Shown here piece by piece: positions 1-11,187 of a stretch of 64,000 nt of DNA. The DNA is from Watersipora subatra. Lineage: Eukaryota; Bryozoa; Gymnolaemata; Cheilostomatida; Watersiporidae. The DNA lies in the NCBI RefSeq assembly GCF_963576615.1, contig NC_088714.1:64674667-64738666 (forward strand). The letters are read 5' to 3'. The position numbers were made by a program, and so were the translations under genes. How positions within the stretch are numbered: the first letter of the stretch is position 1; each line of letters starts with the position of its first letter. Under the pieces are notes generated by a model. It did no database searches, was not told where the DNA came from, and was given only the letters and a program-made list of their open reading frames with translations.

Positions 1-1530
1 CCTCCTAATTAATATATAATTCATAGCAGCCTCATAACTGATATATAAATAGTACTGTAGCTACCAACTATATGAAATTCAAATTATAGCAGACTCTTAG
101 TTGATCTATAAGTGATAGCAACATCCCAAATTATGTGTAACACATGGCACCTCTGCAATGATATGTGAATTATAGCAACCTCTTAAATGATATACAAATA
201 GCACCAGCTTTCTAAGTAATATATAATTCATTGCAGCCTCCTAACTGATATATAAATAGTAGCTACCAACTATATGAAATTCAAATTGTAGTAAACTCTT
301 ATGTGATCTATAAGTCATAGCAACATCCTAAATTCTATGTAACTCATAGCAACCTCTGCAATGATATGTAAGATATAGCAACCTCCTAAATGATATATAA
401 ATATCAGCAGCCTCCTAATTAATATATAATCCATAGCAGCCTCCTAACTGATATATAAATAATGGTTATCAACTATGGAAAATTCAAATTATAGCAAGGT
501 CTTAGGTGATCTATAAGTGACAGCATCATCCTAAATCATATGTAACTCATACCAGCCTCTGCAATGATATGTAAGTTATAGCAACCTCCTAAATGATATA
601 TAAATAGCAGCAGCCTCCTAATTAATATATAATTCATAGCAGCCCACTAACTGATATATAAATAACTGCTATCAACTATGGAAAATTCAAATTATAGCAA
701 GGTCTTAGGTGATCTATAAGTCATAGCAACATCCTAAATTCTATGTAACCCATAGCAACCTCTGCAATAATATGTAAGTTATAGCAACCTCCTAAATGAT
801 ATATAAATAGCAGCAGCCTCCTAATTAATATATAATTCATAGCAGCCTACTAACTGATAGATAAATAATTGCTATCAACTATGGAAAATTCAAATTATAG
901 CAAGGTCTTAGGTGATCTATAAGTGATAGCAACATCCTAAATTATATGTAACTCATAGCAGCATCTGCAATGATATGTAAGTTATAGCAACCTCCTAAAT
1001 GATATATAAATATCAGCAGCCTCCTAATTAATATATAATTCATAGCAGCCTCCTAACTGATATATAAATAATAGCTATAAACTATGAAAATTCAAATTAT
1101 AGCAAGGTCTTAGGTGATCTATAAGTGATAGCATCATCCTAAATTATATGTAACTTATAGCAGCCTCTGCAATGATATGTAAGTTATAGCAACCTCCTAA
1201 ATGATATATAAATATCAGCAGCCTCCTAATTAATATATAATCCATAGCAGCCTCCTAACTTATATATAAATAATAGCTATCAACTATGGAAAATTCAAAT
1301 TATAGCAAGGTCTTAGGTGATCTACAAGTGATAGCAACATCCTAAATTATATGTAACTCATAGCAGCCTCTGCAATGATATGTAAGTTATAGCAACCTCC
1401 TAAATGATATATAAATATCAGCTGCCTCCTAATTAATATATAATCCATAGCAGCCTCCTAACTGATATATAGATAATTGCTACCAACTATGTGAAATTCA
1501 AATTATATCAATTTCTCAAATGATCTATAA
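1..1530. repeat. AT-rich satellite, 203-bp higher-order repeat of seven ~29-bp monomers
   Basis: The block CCTCCTAATTAATATATAAT recurs at about 411, 614, 817, 1020, 1222 and 1425, a period of 202-203 bp, with an earlier diverged copy near 209 and a partial one at 1. Each period breaks into seven related monomers of about 29 bp. Most follow the pattern tagca(a/g)c-(c/a)tcctaa-n-tgatatataa. Monomer types keep the same order in every period, so the unit of amplification is the 203-bp block. The array runs off the left edge. No gene is seen in it. Confidence 0.88.
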
Positions 1531-2091
1531 GTTATAGCAACATACTTTATTATATGTAAATCAGAGCAGCTTCTAAAAGAAACAAGTTATAGCAAACTCC
1601 TAAATGATATAAGTTACGGCATCTTACTAAAGGGTATGTAAGCTATGCCAAGCTATGTAATGTTTCCATTGTAACTATTACATAAGTTACAATGGTAACA
1701 TTCTAATTTATGTGTAATTTGTAGCAATCTGCTAACTGGTAATCATTATTTTTGCTTACTCATTGAGGTATGAATTATTTTACCTTCAAATTGATATGTA
1801 ATTTACAACAACCATCTAGACAATCTCCAAGTTTTGACAGTTTTTCTAGTATTCATATATACAAAGTATGATAAGGCGATGAATATATATTGTATGATAC
1901 CATATTCTCCTAAAATTTCCATAAAAATATATAATAATTAGGAGGTGAATAAATATATATATATCTACATTGTAGATAAATTAGACCATATAGGAGGCTT
2001 ACCCATATATATTTGCGTTAACTCCTAATCCCTTATATTCCGCAACCTCCTAACTGGTATATATTTATTCAACTCCTAACTCGGATATATG

Positions 2092-2093
<2 letters not shown>
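1531..2093. repeat. Degenerate edge of the satellite, AT-rich
   Basis: Decayed 29-bp monomers (tagcaacatactttattata, tagcaaactcctaaatgata) continue to about 1700. Scattered cctcctaactggtatat pieces on both strands run to about 2090. A short hairpin (stem about 15 bp, one mismatch) lies near 1660-1703. No coding potential is seen. Confidence 0.6.

Positions 2094-2173
<80 letters not shown>
2094..2173. repeat. (TA)n microsatellite
   Basis: About 80 bp of nearly uninterrupted TA dinucleotide, just left of the hammerhead-bearing palindrome. Confidence 0.95.
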
Positions 2174-2176
<3 letters not shown>

Positions 2177-2389
2177 GCCACCCTTAAATATCTAAGGTTG
2201 GCGATCTTCACCAGACATATATGTGGCTGAATAGATATATATATATAGATATATATATAATAGATAAGTTTTCAGGCCTACTGCTAACAGCACTCTACGC
2301 TCTAAAAAGTGCGGAGTGTTATAACTAACTAGAGTGTGGAATAGGTTAATTTTACTTATCTTTATTCCAGATTGATGTTTTATTCTGGG

Positions 2390-2432
2390 GTCACGACAGG
2401 TCTGTTTCGTGCTGGTGCACTCTTCAGGTGAC
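2390..2432 (-). ncRNA. Type I hammerhead ribozyme motif, intact core (left arm)
   Basis: Read on the minus strand: stem I 5' strand GTCAC, core CTGAAGA, helix II GTGC/GCAC with loop ACCA, core GAA, helix III ACAG/CTGT with a 2-nt loop AC, cleavage-site C, stem I 3' strand GTGAC. Every conserved hammerhead core position is present and all three helices pair. The minimal helix III is the form reported for hammerheads of Penelope-like retroelements. Cleavage activity is predicted, not shown. Confidence 0.82.
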
Positions 2433-2446
2433 TTGTGTTGAATCAA

Positions 2447-2489
2447 GTCACCTGAAGAGTGCACCAGCACAAAACAGACCTGTCGTGAC
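2447..2489 (+). ncRNA. Hammerhead ribozyme motif, core-mutated (right arm)
   Basis: This is the mirror image of the left-arm motif, read on the plus strand. All helices and the CTGAAGA box are identical, but the conserved G that opens the GAA box is A (GCAC followed by AAAAC). G12 is essential in hammerhead catalysis, so this copy is probably inactive. Confidence 0.75.
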
Positions 2490-2554
2490 CCCAGAATAAA
2501 ACATCAATCTGGAATAAAGATAAGTAAAATTAACCTATTCCACACTCTAGTTAG

Positions 2555-2558
2555 ATAT

Positions 2559-2608
<50 letters not shown>

Positions 2609-2620
2609 ATATATATATGA
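2555..2620. repeat. TA-rich microsatellite right of the palindrome
   Basis: Interrupted (TA)n with TAAATA and TTTATA interruptions. The remaining 2621-2780 is the intron side of the next exon and ends in a pyrimidine-rich acceptor at 2761-2780. Confidence 0.9.
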
Positions 2621-2780
2621 TGCTTAGCATTATGATACTGTTATAGCCAAAAGGATTAAGGTAAATTCATAACACCACCAATAGCAACTTAATTTCAGTA
2701 TAAAGTTTCTATGATTATTTGAAACAGTAAAAATAAACATACTAAACAGAGTTTTCAAACTTTCTGTTTTTTCTTTTTAG

Positions 2781-5700
2781 CTACAACACCAAATCAGCCA
2801 GCCGCCAGCTCAACTCAAGAGTCAAAGTCTACAACCAAAATATCCACTACAAAACCAACAACAAAAACATCAACTCTGAGACCCACGACAAAAACGTCAA
2901 CTCCGAAACCAACAACAAAAACATCAACTCTGAGACCCACGACAAAAACGTCAACTCCGAAGCCAACAACAAAAACATCAACTCTGAGACCCACGACAAA
3001 AACGTCAACTCCGAAACCAACAACAAAAACATCAACTCTGAGACCCACGACAAAAACGTCAACTCCGAAACCAAAAACAAAAACATCAACTCTGAGACCC
3101 ACGACAAAAACGTCAACTCCGAAGCCAACAACAAAAACATCAACTCTGAGACCCACGACAAAAACGTCAACTCCGAAACCAACAACAAAAACATCAACTC
3201 TGAGACCCACGACAAAAACGTCAACTCCGAAACCAACAACAAAAACATCAACTCTGAGACCCTCGACAAAAACGTCAACTCCGAAACCAACAACAAAAAC
3301 ATCAACTCTGAGACCCACAACAAAAACGTCAACTTCGAAACCAACAACAAAAACATCAACTCTGAGACCCACGACAAAAACGTCAACTCCGAAACCAACA
3401 ACAAAAACATCAACTCTGAGACCCACGACTAAACCTGCAACGCTGAAAAGTGTGACAAACTCTAAAAGTACAACCAGATTAACCACTCTCTCAGTTACTA
3501 ATTCTGATTTGAGTACTAAAATTCCAACAGCTGCAACTACAACTGAAACCAAAACTAAAGGATTGCGCAAGCTGCATTTTGAATTGTCTGTGCGTATCCT
3601 TGGATTTCAGTCTATGAATTTCTCCTGTGAAGATCCTGATCTAAAAATTCCAAGCACAGAAACATTCCGAAGTTTTACAGTAAGTTTTCGTTAGTATTTG
3701 ACATTAATCAAAATACTGATTGTAAGCAGATGACAAATTATATAGTAAAATTTTTGACTTTTCAGAAACTGACTAACTACTCATGTAGTTGCACCACATT
3801 GAAATGGAAAGGTTATTCTGTGAGGTTATTCATCCATGTATCTGTTGTTCTTAGAAAGTTTCATGATTACTGCTTAGTACATTTACTCATAAAACAAACT
3901 TCCTTAAATAAAGTCTAGTTTTTATTTGGTGGCCACAAATCGAGCTGCAGTATTGACATTTCAGGTTTGTAGTTTATGAAAAACAATGCATTATTTTATA
4001 AAAGAGTTACAGCGTAGTTTGAATAGTAAGGGCGTTACGGCTTTTGCATACTGCTAATTAGGTCTAATTTTTATAACAGGCAGCAGTATGTGAGGCAATA
4101 CAAAGGCATGTAAACAAGACAACATGTCTCTCGATGAAAACCAGATGTGGAAGTATTATAGCCGATGTTGAGTTAGAAGTCGAACAGAGAGATGGAGAAG
4201 ATTCAGAATCTGCTGGTCCTTCGAGCTCAGCAGAATTACAAAAGAAAATTGCTAGCATACTTTATGATCCTAAAATTAGTGAGTACCTGTCAGGATGCTA
4301 TCATCATTTACACGCTTCATTTTTTCCTAACTTATATAAGTCTTGAGAACTTAAAAAAACTAAACTTCCAAGTTCAAACCAAAACATGGCAAACAAACAC
4401 ATGACTATTGACTGTTATACCCTGTCATCAAGGTGCAGTAGACTAACCACCACTTTTTAATAGTTTTATGGAGAGACCTGGTACCTTTGGTTAAATTTAA
4501 AAGTCAGAGTTTTGTTAATGGGCTCATCAATTGATAATGAGAAACTTGAACACCATACGAAGATGCTCACAACCTAGTTCAAAGTAACCTAAAGACATAA
4601 ATGTTGAATGGTATACTCAGTCAGCAAGATGCAGTGGACTAATCAACGCTTGATCGTTTTCATGGAGAAACCTTGTACCTTTAATTGAGTTTCAAAGTCA
4701 CGGACAACCTCACAGTTAAGATTTTTGCTTCCTTCATAGTTAATGCAATTGACTATTTTTAAAACCTATTTTCATGTCCGAAGCAAAACACGGCTGGCAA
4801 AGACATAAATATTATTTGTTATTCTCTATCATCAACATGAAATGAGCTAACCGATGGTTTTTGAATAGTCTTTTGGTGTAGATTAAAAATTAGAGTTGTG
4901 GTAATGAGCTCATCAACCCAGCAAAGAACTTGAGCACCTAAGAAGCACACAATGTAGTTTGAGATAACTAAGAAAAGGCTTAGTGGTTAAGGTCAAACAG
5001 TGGTCCAATAGGAGTGCTAATGACATCAAAGATCACAGAACTGATCTTTCGAATGAACAGCTGGGAGCCTCAGTAGACACCTGAACAGAACCTCAAGTAT
5101 AGAACTGATTTAGTTGGGTAGACTCAGTTGCTAGTACAAGTAATTCAGGATCTATTTCATGTTTCAGTTGTGAGAGAAATGCCCACAGTTACAGACATCA
5201 ATGAATGTGAGGACCCGACTCTCAATAACTGCAGTATCAACTCTATTTGTACCAATACAGATGGATCTTACTTCTGCACTTGTAAACAAGGTGTGTGTAT
5301 TCAAAACTAAGGTTATGTTAAAAACTTCTCTTATATTTCACAACTCTACCTAACTTGTAGCTGTGAATTAAATTTGAATAGAGCTTGCTCACACTCGGTG
5401 ATACATGGTATGTAATCAAAACTAGATTGTACTGGTTACTAAAACAATATCTACAAACAAGTTAATAGTGGTTATAGCAGTTCTGTGTGCCAGTTTTAAA
5501 CATGTTACCATAGTTTTCGATGCTTGATATATTGCCTGAAGATCTTTGGTGGTTCAGCTAACGATAGGAGTTGTTCTGGTTACCAGTGCTACTTTTTCCT
5601 TGTGTCCTTATCTCTAAGCTCTCAATAACCCCCCTAATAACATAATAACTGCAGCAAAACTTCAGAAGGGACATATAATAGAACAAACAAGTCTTTACAA

Positions 5701-6682
5701 ATTATAATAATAATAATTACACAATTGTCGGAAACTTCTATGGTTCTGTTGTTTCCATTAGAGTTTTGTTCAGTTCAATGTTAGTGTAACTGTACATTTG
5801 CTTTTAAGTGCCACTCTGATGAAACACAGTTTACGCTCGATAACGTTTGAATTACTATAAACTGTAACAACTGTAAACTGCTCTGAAACATTGTTAAATA
5901 ATAAAATAAGCTTTTTTGCTGCAGATTACGAAGTTGACCTATCAGAATCCAGAAATGAATTAGGTCGAGTTTGTGCTAAGCCTTGCACTGCGAACTACTG
6001 CATAGAGGTAGAGAAATGTGAAGTCCAACCTGAATCAGAACCCCTTTGTTCGTGTAAAGGTAATATTTGCTATTATACCTGCAATTGAGCTCTCTTTATT
6101 ATTGTTTTAGTAATAGCAATGCTAAGGTGGGTAAAAACCCGTTAATGTTGACATTATCATACCGCACAGTTTTAATAATTGATTTTCAAAAGGCAAATTT
6201 AAAACTGAGCTGTTTCACATTTAAACTTGAGTTGTGAACACTCGATTTACAATACTCGATTATAGTAGCAAAAAATTTTACTAGGGTAGATTTGTGTGCT
6301 GTATTCCGCTCAATCATAAATGACTGAAGCTTCTAGAACTTGAACACACAAGTTCTAACTAAAATAGACACTCACAAAGTTTTGTATTTTATTGGCATAG
6401 CACATCATTAAAATGGTGTAAGCGCATGGTGTTTGAGAAAACAAATTTAGACAAGAGAAAATATTACAGAAAATATGAGAATTTTGCAAAAAAGAGTGTT
6501 CTAGTCTAATTTTATGTATATCAAGAGCCGCTATTTGCACAGCAAGTTATCTCACACACTTAGTAATAATTGCAGATGGAGCGTTCTGTGGAACCTTGAT
6601 GTTGGCAGTTCTGTCTGGAGTAGGAGGCTTTATACTTATTGCCCTTATCCTTGCATGTGTTTGCTACAGTAAAAGAAACTGA
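2781..6682 (+). CDS. Left partial copy of the mucin/SEA/EGF/TM half of the protease gene
   Basis: Five exons with consensus splice sites and matching phases: 2781-3679, 4080-4278, 5168-5290, 5925-6059 and 6576-6682. They encode a Thr/Lys/Pro repeat stalk, an SEA domain split over exons 1-2 (ending near [11 protein letters not shown]), a calcium-binding-type EGF (DINECED at its start), a second cysteine-rich EGF-like module and a TM helix. They correspond one-to-one to the last five exons of the minus-strand gene at 24187-28113. The first exon needs an upstream phase-1 exon, and none is visible between it and the satellite, so the 5' part is missing or lies left of the window. An in-frame TGA at 6680 ends the protein just after the membrane helix. 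Downstream codons still resemble the lost tail up to a TAA at 6731. It may be a pseudogene or a tail-less variant. Confidence 0.72.
2848..3440 (+). repeat. 54-bp coding minisatellite, about 11 units (Thr-rich stalk)
   Basis: An 18-residue unit, [18 protein letters not shown], is repeated about eleven times with very few substitutions; it is itself two 9-residue halves. The homologous exon of the main gene (27140-28113) is far more diverged, so this array was homogenised or expanded recently. Dense Thr, Ser and Pro predict an O-glycosylated, extended stalk. Long open frames on the other strand here are by-products of the repeat. Confidence 0.9.
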
Positions 6683-7436
6683 AAAAGAATATCAGAAAGA
6701 TTAGTAGATAACAGCGCACATGACAAATCATAATTGTTTTAGTACTCATGATTAGTAATATAATATATTATTAAGATACTATCTTTTCAGACGATCACAA
6801 TTTTTGTTCTTTAAGTACTTTACACGATCTTTTACCTTTGCTTTAAATCTTGGATTACTAACATTATTATATTATTATGTAATTGATCAGATGCTAACCT
6901 TAGAATTAGACAGATGTTCTAGAACTATCTAGAACTATCATGTTCTAACACCATGATGTTCATGCACCGATTCACAAGAAATAAAATGAGCTGTTGAGCT
7001 TTCAGCATCGCAAAGTGGTTAGTTTTAAATAGCAACAAAGGTGTTCAGTAATCTTTGCTATAGCAAGACATGTATCCACTCGTCTGTCCATCTGTATAAA
7101 GCCTCGGTTTGAGCTTGGGAAAAAATTGCTTTGCATCGATTTACACCCGCGGCATTAAAATGGTAGACTAATAACTCTGCCAATCAACCACCTCCTAGCA
7201 GTTCAATTCTTTGTGCATTGTTACTACATTTAAAGATCTCTCACGAAACAGTAAACTGCCAGGCTACTAGTGTAATGTACTAGTACATCTCCATTTTTAC
7301 CAAAAAAATGGAAAAAATCAGACTTTTTTGATTCAACATTAACATAACAAACCGTATTTTCAATTTAATGTCCTCTAGTCAGCCACCATAACTTAGGTGT
7401 TGAGGACGATGCAAGTCTTAAGTTGATTAACACAGT
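6683..7436. other. 3' flank of the left gene copy
   Basis: Non-coding. Its first part (about 6690-6830) is homologous to the 3' flank of the main gene (reverse complement of about 24060-24186), for example around TTTTCAGACGATCACA. I see nothing else recognisable up to the start of the gypsy fossil. Confidence 0.55.
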
Positions 7437-7763
7437 CAGGTGGTGTAACTTCTGTAGTTCTTGATGCAAAAAATTTAGCTGCTGTTTCACTAGATGACTG
7501 TCATTTCTGATAATCTAAGCCTCAGGGTTGAGTTAAGTAGAACGGATATTGATTGTCTTTTTATACGAAAGGTTTCAGTGGTGGTATTGATTTCAATAGA
7601 GCTACTGGGTAAATGTTAAGTAACTGTACCATATTTGTTGAGTTCACGACCTGTTAACCTTCAGAGGTTGTAGACTTGATAATCTGTATTGAGCTCGGAT
7701 AGCTCCTAAGCATTGTGACGATTGTCATGCGAGTGTTTTATTTATTATAGTTTATATCATTTC
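7437..7763 (-). mobile_element. Old Ty3/gypsy fossil, part 1 (3' end, integrase C-terminus)
   Basis: Homologous to 50540-50830 in the uninterrupted copy, sharing gctgctgtttcactagatga and cattgtgacgattgtcat. In that copy the minus strand reads as an integrase C-terminal segment (HSYDNRHNAKELSEL, GDQVYIRD). Here it is broken by the P-like element whose target duplication ends at 7763. Confidence 0.65.
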
Positions 7764-7966
7764 CATAGATATAGTAAACCCTAGATATGCGAATAATCAA
7801 AACAAGTGAGGCCTATAATTAGCATGACGCAACGTCATGGTGATGTGCAAAGCGAATCAGCTGGTCTATTAACTCCTATTGACTTAGCCCTAAAAACTGC
7901 TCAATTTTTCCATAGTTTGTGCATCTGAGACTGCATATTTTATTGAAAATATGTACAACTTATATG

Positions 7967-9217
7967 CAGTAATACTTCAACTTACAAGTGCCCTAACATA
8001 CGAGAAACTTGAGGTACGATCCAGCTTTTAAGCAAGTTTTAGCACTAAAATACGAACCATGTTTGAGATACGAGCACATGAGACAGTTGCCAAGTATGTC
8101 GGAGGTGTTTTATGAGAACAGCATCACTCTGTATTTTTCAACTGCTCAGATTATACTTTTGTACCATGTTTTTTGTGCGCTATTTTCAGTGCAGAACTAT
8201 GTGAATTAAAAGTACCGTGCGTAGACCGAAAGTTTTCCAGTAAAAGGATAGATAGTGCAAAGAAAAAGCGAATGATAACAATTGATATTAAAATGGAAAA
8301 TTATTGAAAAATATGCAAAAGATGTATGCGTGATTGAGCTTGCTCAACAATATGACATAAATACATCCACAATTATCAAACACAAGGATTATATTCAAGG
8401 CATTTAGTCTGCAAAAGGACTAACCATAGTTTCTAAACGATGCAGCGATCTTCACGACCACTGATGGAGAGACTGCTCAGGTTTTGGATAAAAGACAAAC
8501 AATTGGCCGATGACTGCGCAACTGAAACGATGCTACGTAAAATGGCCGGTGCTATCTATCAAGACTATAAAAAATAGACATTCGGACAAGTTGGCTAGCG
8601 GTCGTGCATTAACCCTTGGTGACAACACCTGTGTTCGTCCTGATCGCAACACGTTGAAAGGGCGATGAAGGCAAATGTCCTTAGATAGGTTTCTCTTAGA
8701 ACGGCCGTCTGGTCGTGAGAGCGAAACATAGAAAAATTAGCTAACCAGCGAGAAACTTAAAACTATGAACGACGAAGAAACTTTAATTGCATTAAGTTAA
8801 AGATTAAAGTTTGCTTTTAGGTTTGCTTTTAACTTTGTCTTTTAAGACTTGGATAAAATTTAAACTTATCAAAGTCAACTGTTGTAATGAAGAAGAACTT
8901 ATATCTCCCTCTCTGGCAAATGCTAGCGTTAGCCGCTACTGTATGTATTTAATTTTACATTTTAATTAATCACATTTCCTTACATTATTTTTATTTGTTG
9001 CTTTTTGAAAGCATGTGGTAAGTTAGGCCAATAACCAACATGTTCTTTCTGTTACAATATATTGTTTTGAGTGTTTTATTTGCATTTTCAAAGTATGAAA
9101 ACCAATCAATATATATTTAATTGTTCTATATATAAATAAATTGCACCAACATGCGAGTAAATTGACATACGAGCTCAGTCTCTGAACGCATTAAGCTCGT
9201 AAGTCGAGGTATGACTG
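7967..9217 (+). mobile_element. Nested pogo/Tigger-like DNA transposon remnant
   Basis: The left end reads CAGTAATACTTCAACTTACA. The right end, reverse complemented, reads CAGTCATACCTCGACTTACG; both have the CAGT(A/C)ATAC form typical of pogo/Tigger ends, followed by related subterminal sequence. A TA follows the right end; the left dinucleotide has decayed. The interior holds a pseudogenised transposase N-terminus. Confidence 0.75.
8251..8577 (+). pseudogene. pogo/Tigger-like transposase, N-terminal fragment
   Basis: Reading across at least two frame changes gives KKKRMITIDIKME, IIEKYAKDVCVIELAQQYDI, SAKGLTIVSKRCSDLHDH and WIKDKQLADDCATETMLRKM. This is the psq-type helix-turn-helix start of Tigger/pogo transposases. 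Stop codons and the frame changes, and the absence of a DDE core downstream, show that it is dead. Confidence 0.75.
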
Positions 9218-9808
9218 TAATGACTTTGGATGAGAAAGGCAAGAATCTTACACACATGGTAATGAATAATACCAATGATTTAGAAGCTTCTATATCATTG
9301 ATAATACAAAGAGTGACCAAATAGAAATTAAACTAATAACAAACTAATGAATCAAATGAGGTTTAGAAGCAGTTACGCTGGACCCCTGTATTAAACACCC
9401 ATTAGACATGACTTAAAATAACTAGACGAGATAGTTTTTGTCTAAGGTTGGTTGAGCTAGATTCCTGCTTTGAAGCGGCATAGTGTTTTCTGATTTTAGT
9501 ATAGCGATTTACTATAGTTTTGAGTAGACTGTTGGCATGCACTGTACATGTAAAACCATGATGGAGGTTATGTAATAAAGCATATATGTTACTGTCTGTG
9601 ATGTTACTTGTTTAAAAGCTCTCTGTGTGATACCACAGCTCTCCATGTGTGAACGTAGGCACTTTTCTGCAGCAATTCATATTCGGCCTATCAATCTGGT
9701 CACCAATCCTCCTCTGTTTTTAACTGAGATTAGGGTTATGTCATCACTATTTCTACTTCCCACTACTTCGACATCGGTCAAGAACTTGATACGCTCATCA
9801 CATTTGAG

Positions 9809-10190
9809 TTAGAAAAAATCCTCATCATCGAACTCCTCATCTTCACCTTCCTCAGCTTTTGTCTCTTCTTTCTTTTTCTTTCTAGCCAGAGAATGTAGCA
9901 GGAGTTGGCCAGTTTTTTCAGCCCTGCTCACATCCAGATCAATACAGTTAACATTGGGATTTGGTGTGATATCTGCTTTTATGAACAGTGCTCGAAGTGC
10001 AGATCTAAAGCACTGTACATCCGGGTTATTGTTATAGCCTCCCTTAGATCGTATTGTGGAAAACAGAATCTCAATGTGATCCTGGTTGATCTTAAAGGTT
10101 AGGAAGTAGTTGATGTAAGGGTAGTTGCTGAAAAGATATTGAGCAATGTCATGTACAGATTTGGCTGCTGACTCAAAACCAATGATGAAA
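9809..10190 (-). pseudogene. P-element/THAP9-like transposase, C-terminal fragment
   Basis: The minus strand is open for about 120 codons and ends in an acidic tail and TAA at 9809. It contains YFLTFKINQDHIEILFSTIR followed by SKGGYNNNPDVQCFRSAL. The pattern QDHIE-x-x-F-x-x-IR-x-x-GG-NNNP is characteristic of the C-terminal part of P-element and THAP9 transposases. The frame is closed upstream by a TGA and there is no THAP domain, so this is an internally deleted relic. Confidence 0.8.
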
Positions 10191-10576
10191 TGATGATGAT
10201 TTTCCTATTATTTTTCACTAGCAGCTTTCAGCTTGGTGTCTTTAATCGGCATAGATAGCTTATGATATTGTTGAGAACTTCTCGTTTTGAGTTGAAGTTT
10301 TGTTTTGTTATGGGCAATTCAGGATATACCTGGGGTGTTGTGGTCTCTTCTGATGACATTTCACTAAGAATTTGGTTTTATTGTTATGTTTATGACTTAA
10401 AAACTAGCATGCCAAGCGTGCTTCCACTACTAAACTTATTGCTCAATTGAAGACTTTGATGCTGTGATGCACATCACTACGACGTAACGTCGTGAAAACA
10501 ACAGCCAATTATAGGCCTCACTTTTGCTCCATTGTATTGATAGCTATTCGCCAATCTAGGGTTTACTATATCTATG

Positions 10577-10885
10577 ATCATTTCCATCAGTGAGGTTATG
10601 ATCTTGAGTGTGAGGAATGAGATTGTTCAGGTCTGTTGGTAACTTTGTCAAGATTTATCTGCCCATGAACATCTCCGCTGGCAAAGATACATTTTGAATC
10701 TTTGTGCTGTCGTAAGAGAGTAGAGCAAGGAAAAGATTAGCAGCTTCCTTGATGAGACTTTTTATGGTTTGAACGAGTTTCTTTGCTTCACCCTATGCTT
10801 GTAAATATCAAGGAGAGCTAATAATGTTTTGGAAGCAATATTCTGCAGAGAAACTTTTGAATTCCTTACTGGCATAACAAGATCT
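10577..10885 (-). mobile_element. Old Ty3/gypsy fossil, part 2
   Basis: Resumes directly after the P-element target duplication and aligns with about 50865-51145 of the uninterrupted copy (shared gtaagagagtagagcaag, taatgttttggaagcaatat, ggcataacaag). It is cut by the left LTR of the copia element. It is non-coding in its present state. Confidence 0.65.
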
Positions 10886-11061
10886 TGTTGTTTAGATACT
10901 TTGAACATTCAGTTTATTGACAGAAACTTTATTAGCTGTGTTCATCTTGACAGTTAAGAACAAAAGAAGGTATCATGAAAAGGCTATTGTAACAAAAAGC
11001 AGAAAGCTTTCAGAAAGCACAACAAGATAGCTTTCAAAACCATGAAGCTGCTATTATTACA
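10886..11061 (-). repeat. Copia 3' LTR
   Basis: On the minus strand it begins TGTAATAATAGCAGC and ends CTAAACAACA. It pairs with 15489-15665. Confidence 0.88.
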
Positions 11062-11075
11062 ATACTCCCACTCAG
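11062..11075 (-). promoter_or_regulatory. Copia polypurine tract
   Basis: Minus-strand CTGAGTGGGAGTAT directly abuts the TG of the 3' LTR, the expected plus-strand priming site of a copia element. Confidence 0.65.
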
Positions 11076-11187
11076 TTACATGGTCGCACCAACAGCCAGT
11101 TCGTGACACAAAAAATACAATGATCGTAATCAACAAAAAAGCAAAAATATAATATTCTTGTGTTCAGTGGTCAGACAATTAATTAAT

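Larger units (their letters stand above)
2325..2554. repeat. 230-bp near-perfect inverted repeat (111-bp arms, 8-nt loop) between TA arrays
   Basis: Positions 2325-2435 and 2444-2554 are reverse complements over 111 bp with one clear mismatch, separated by an 8-nt loop at 2436-2443. TA-rich arrays flank both sides. Each arm carries a hammerhead ribozyme motif, on opposite strands. TA flanks plus a head-to-head dimer with hammerhead sequences match known Penelope-like element or retrozyme remnants. No protein-coding part of such an element is present here, so the assignment is an inference. Confidence 0.85.
7764..10576 (-). mobile_element. P-element (THAP9-like) DNA transposon remnant with 8-bp TSD
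   Basis: The ends form a 31-bp terminal inverted repeat beginning CATAGATATAGTAAACCC (two mismatches) with further subterminal inverted repeats (gaggcctataatt; a box ending gtgatgtgca). Perfect 8-bp target duplications ATCATTTC lie at 7756-7763 and 10577-10584. TIR length and TSD size match the P-element superfamily, and the interior holds a fragment resembling the C-terminus of THAP9/P transposase. The uninterrupted copy near 50840 has no insertion. Only about 1.56 kb of the element's own DNA remains because a Tigger-like element is nested inside. Confidence 0.85.

Noticed and set aside
1-1530. CRISPR-like array of 29-bp repeats
   Set aside because: The monomers are contiguous with no spacers, and the DNA is metazoan; it is a satellite.
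2815-3570. Long minus-strand Val/Phe-rich open frames over the stalk exon
   Set aside because: They are antisense shadows of a 54-bp coding repeat whose length is a multiple of three. The sense frame has splice sites and a paralogue.
7080-7240. Possible tRNA-like or SINE fragment (ggtagactaataactctgcc)
   Set aside because: No coherent cloverleaf or A/B box spacing and no second copy in the window.
10881-10885. Target duplication of the copia element
   Set aside because: The left flank GATCT and the right flank after 15665 (ATATA) do not match.
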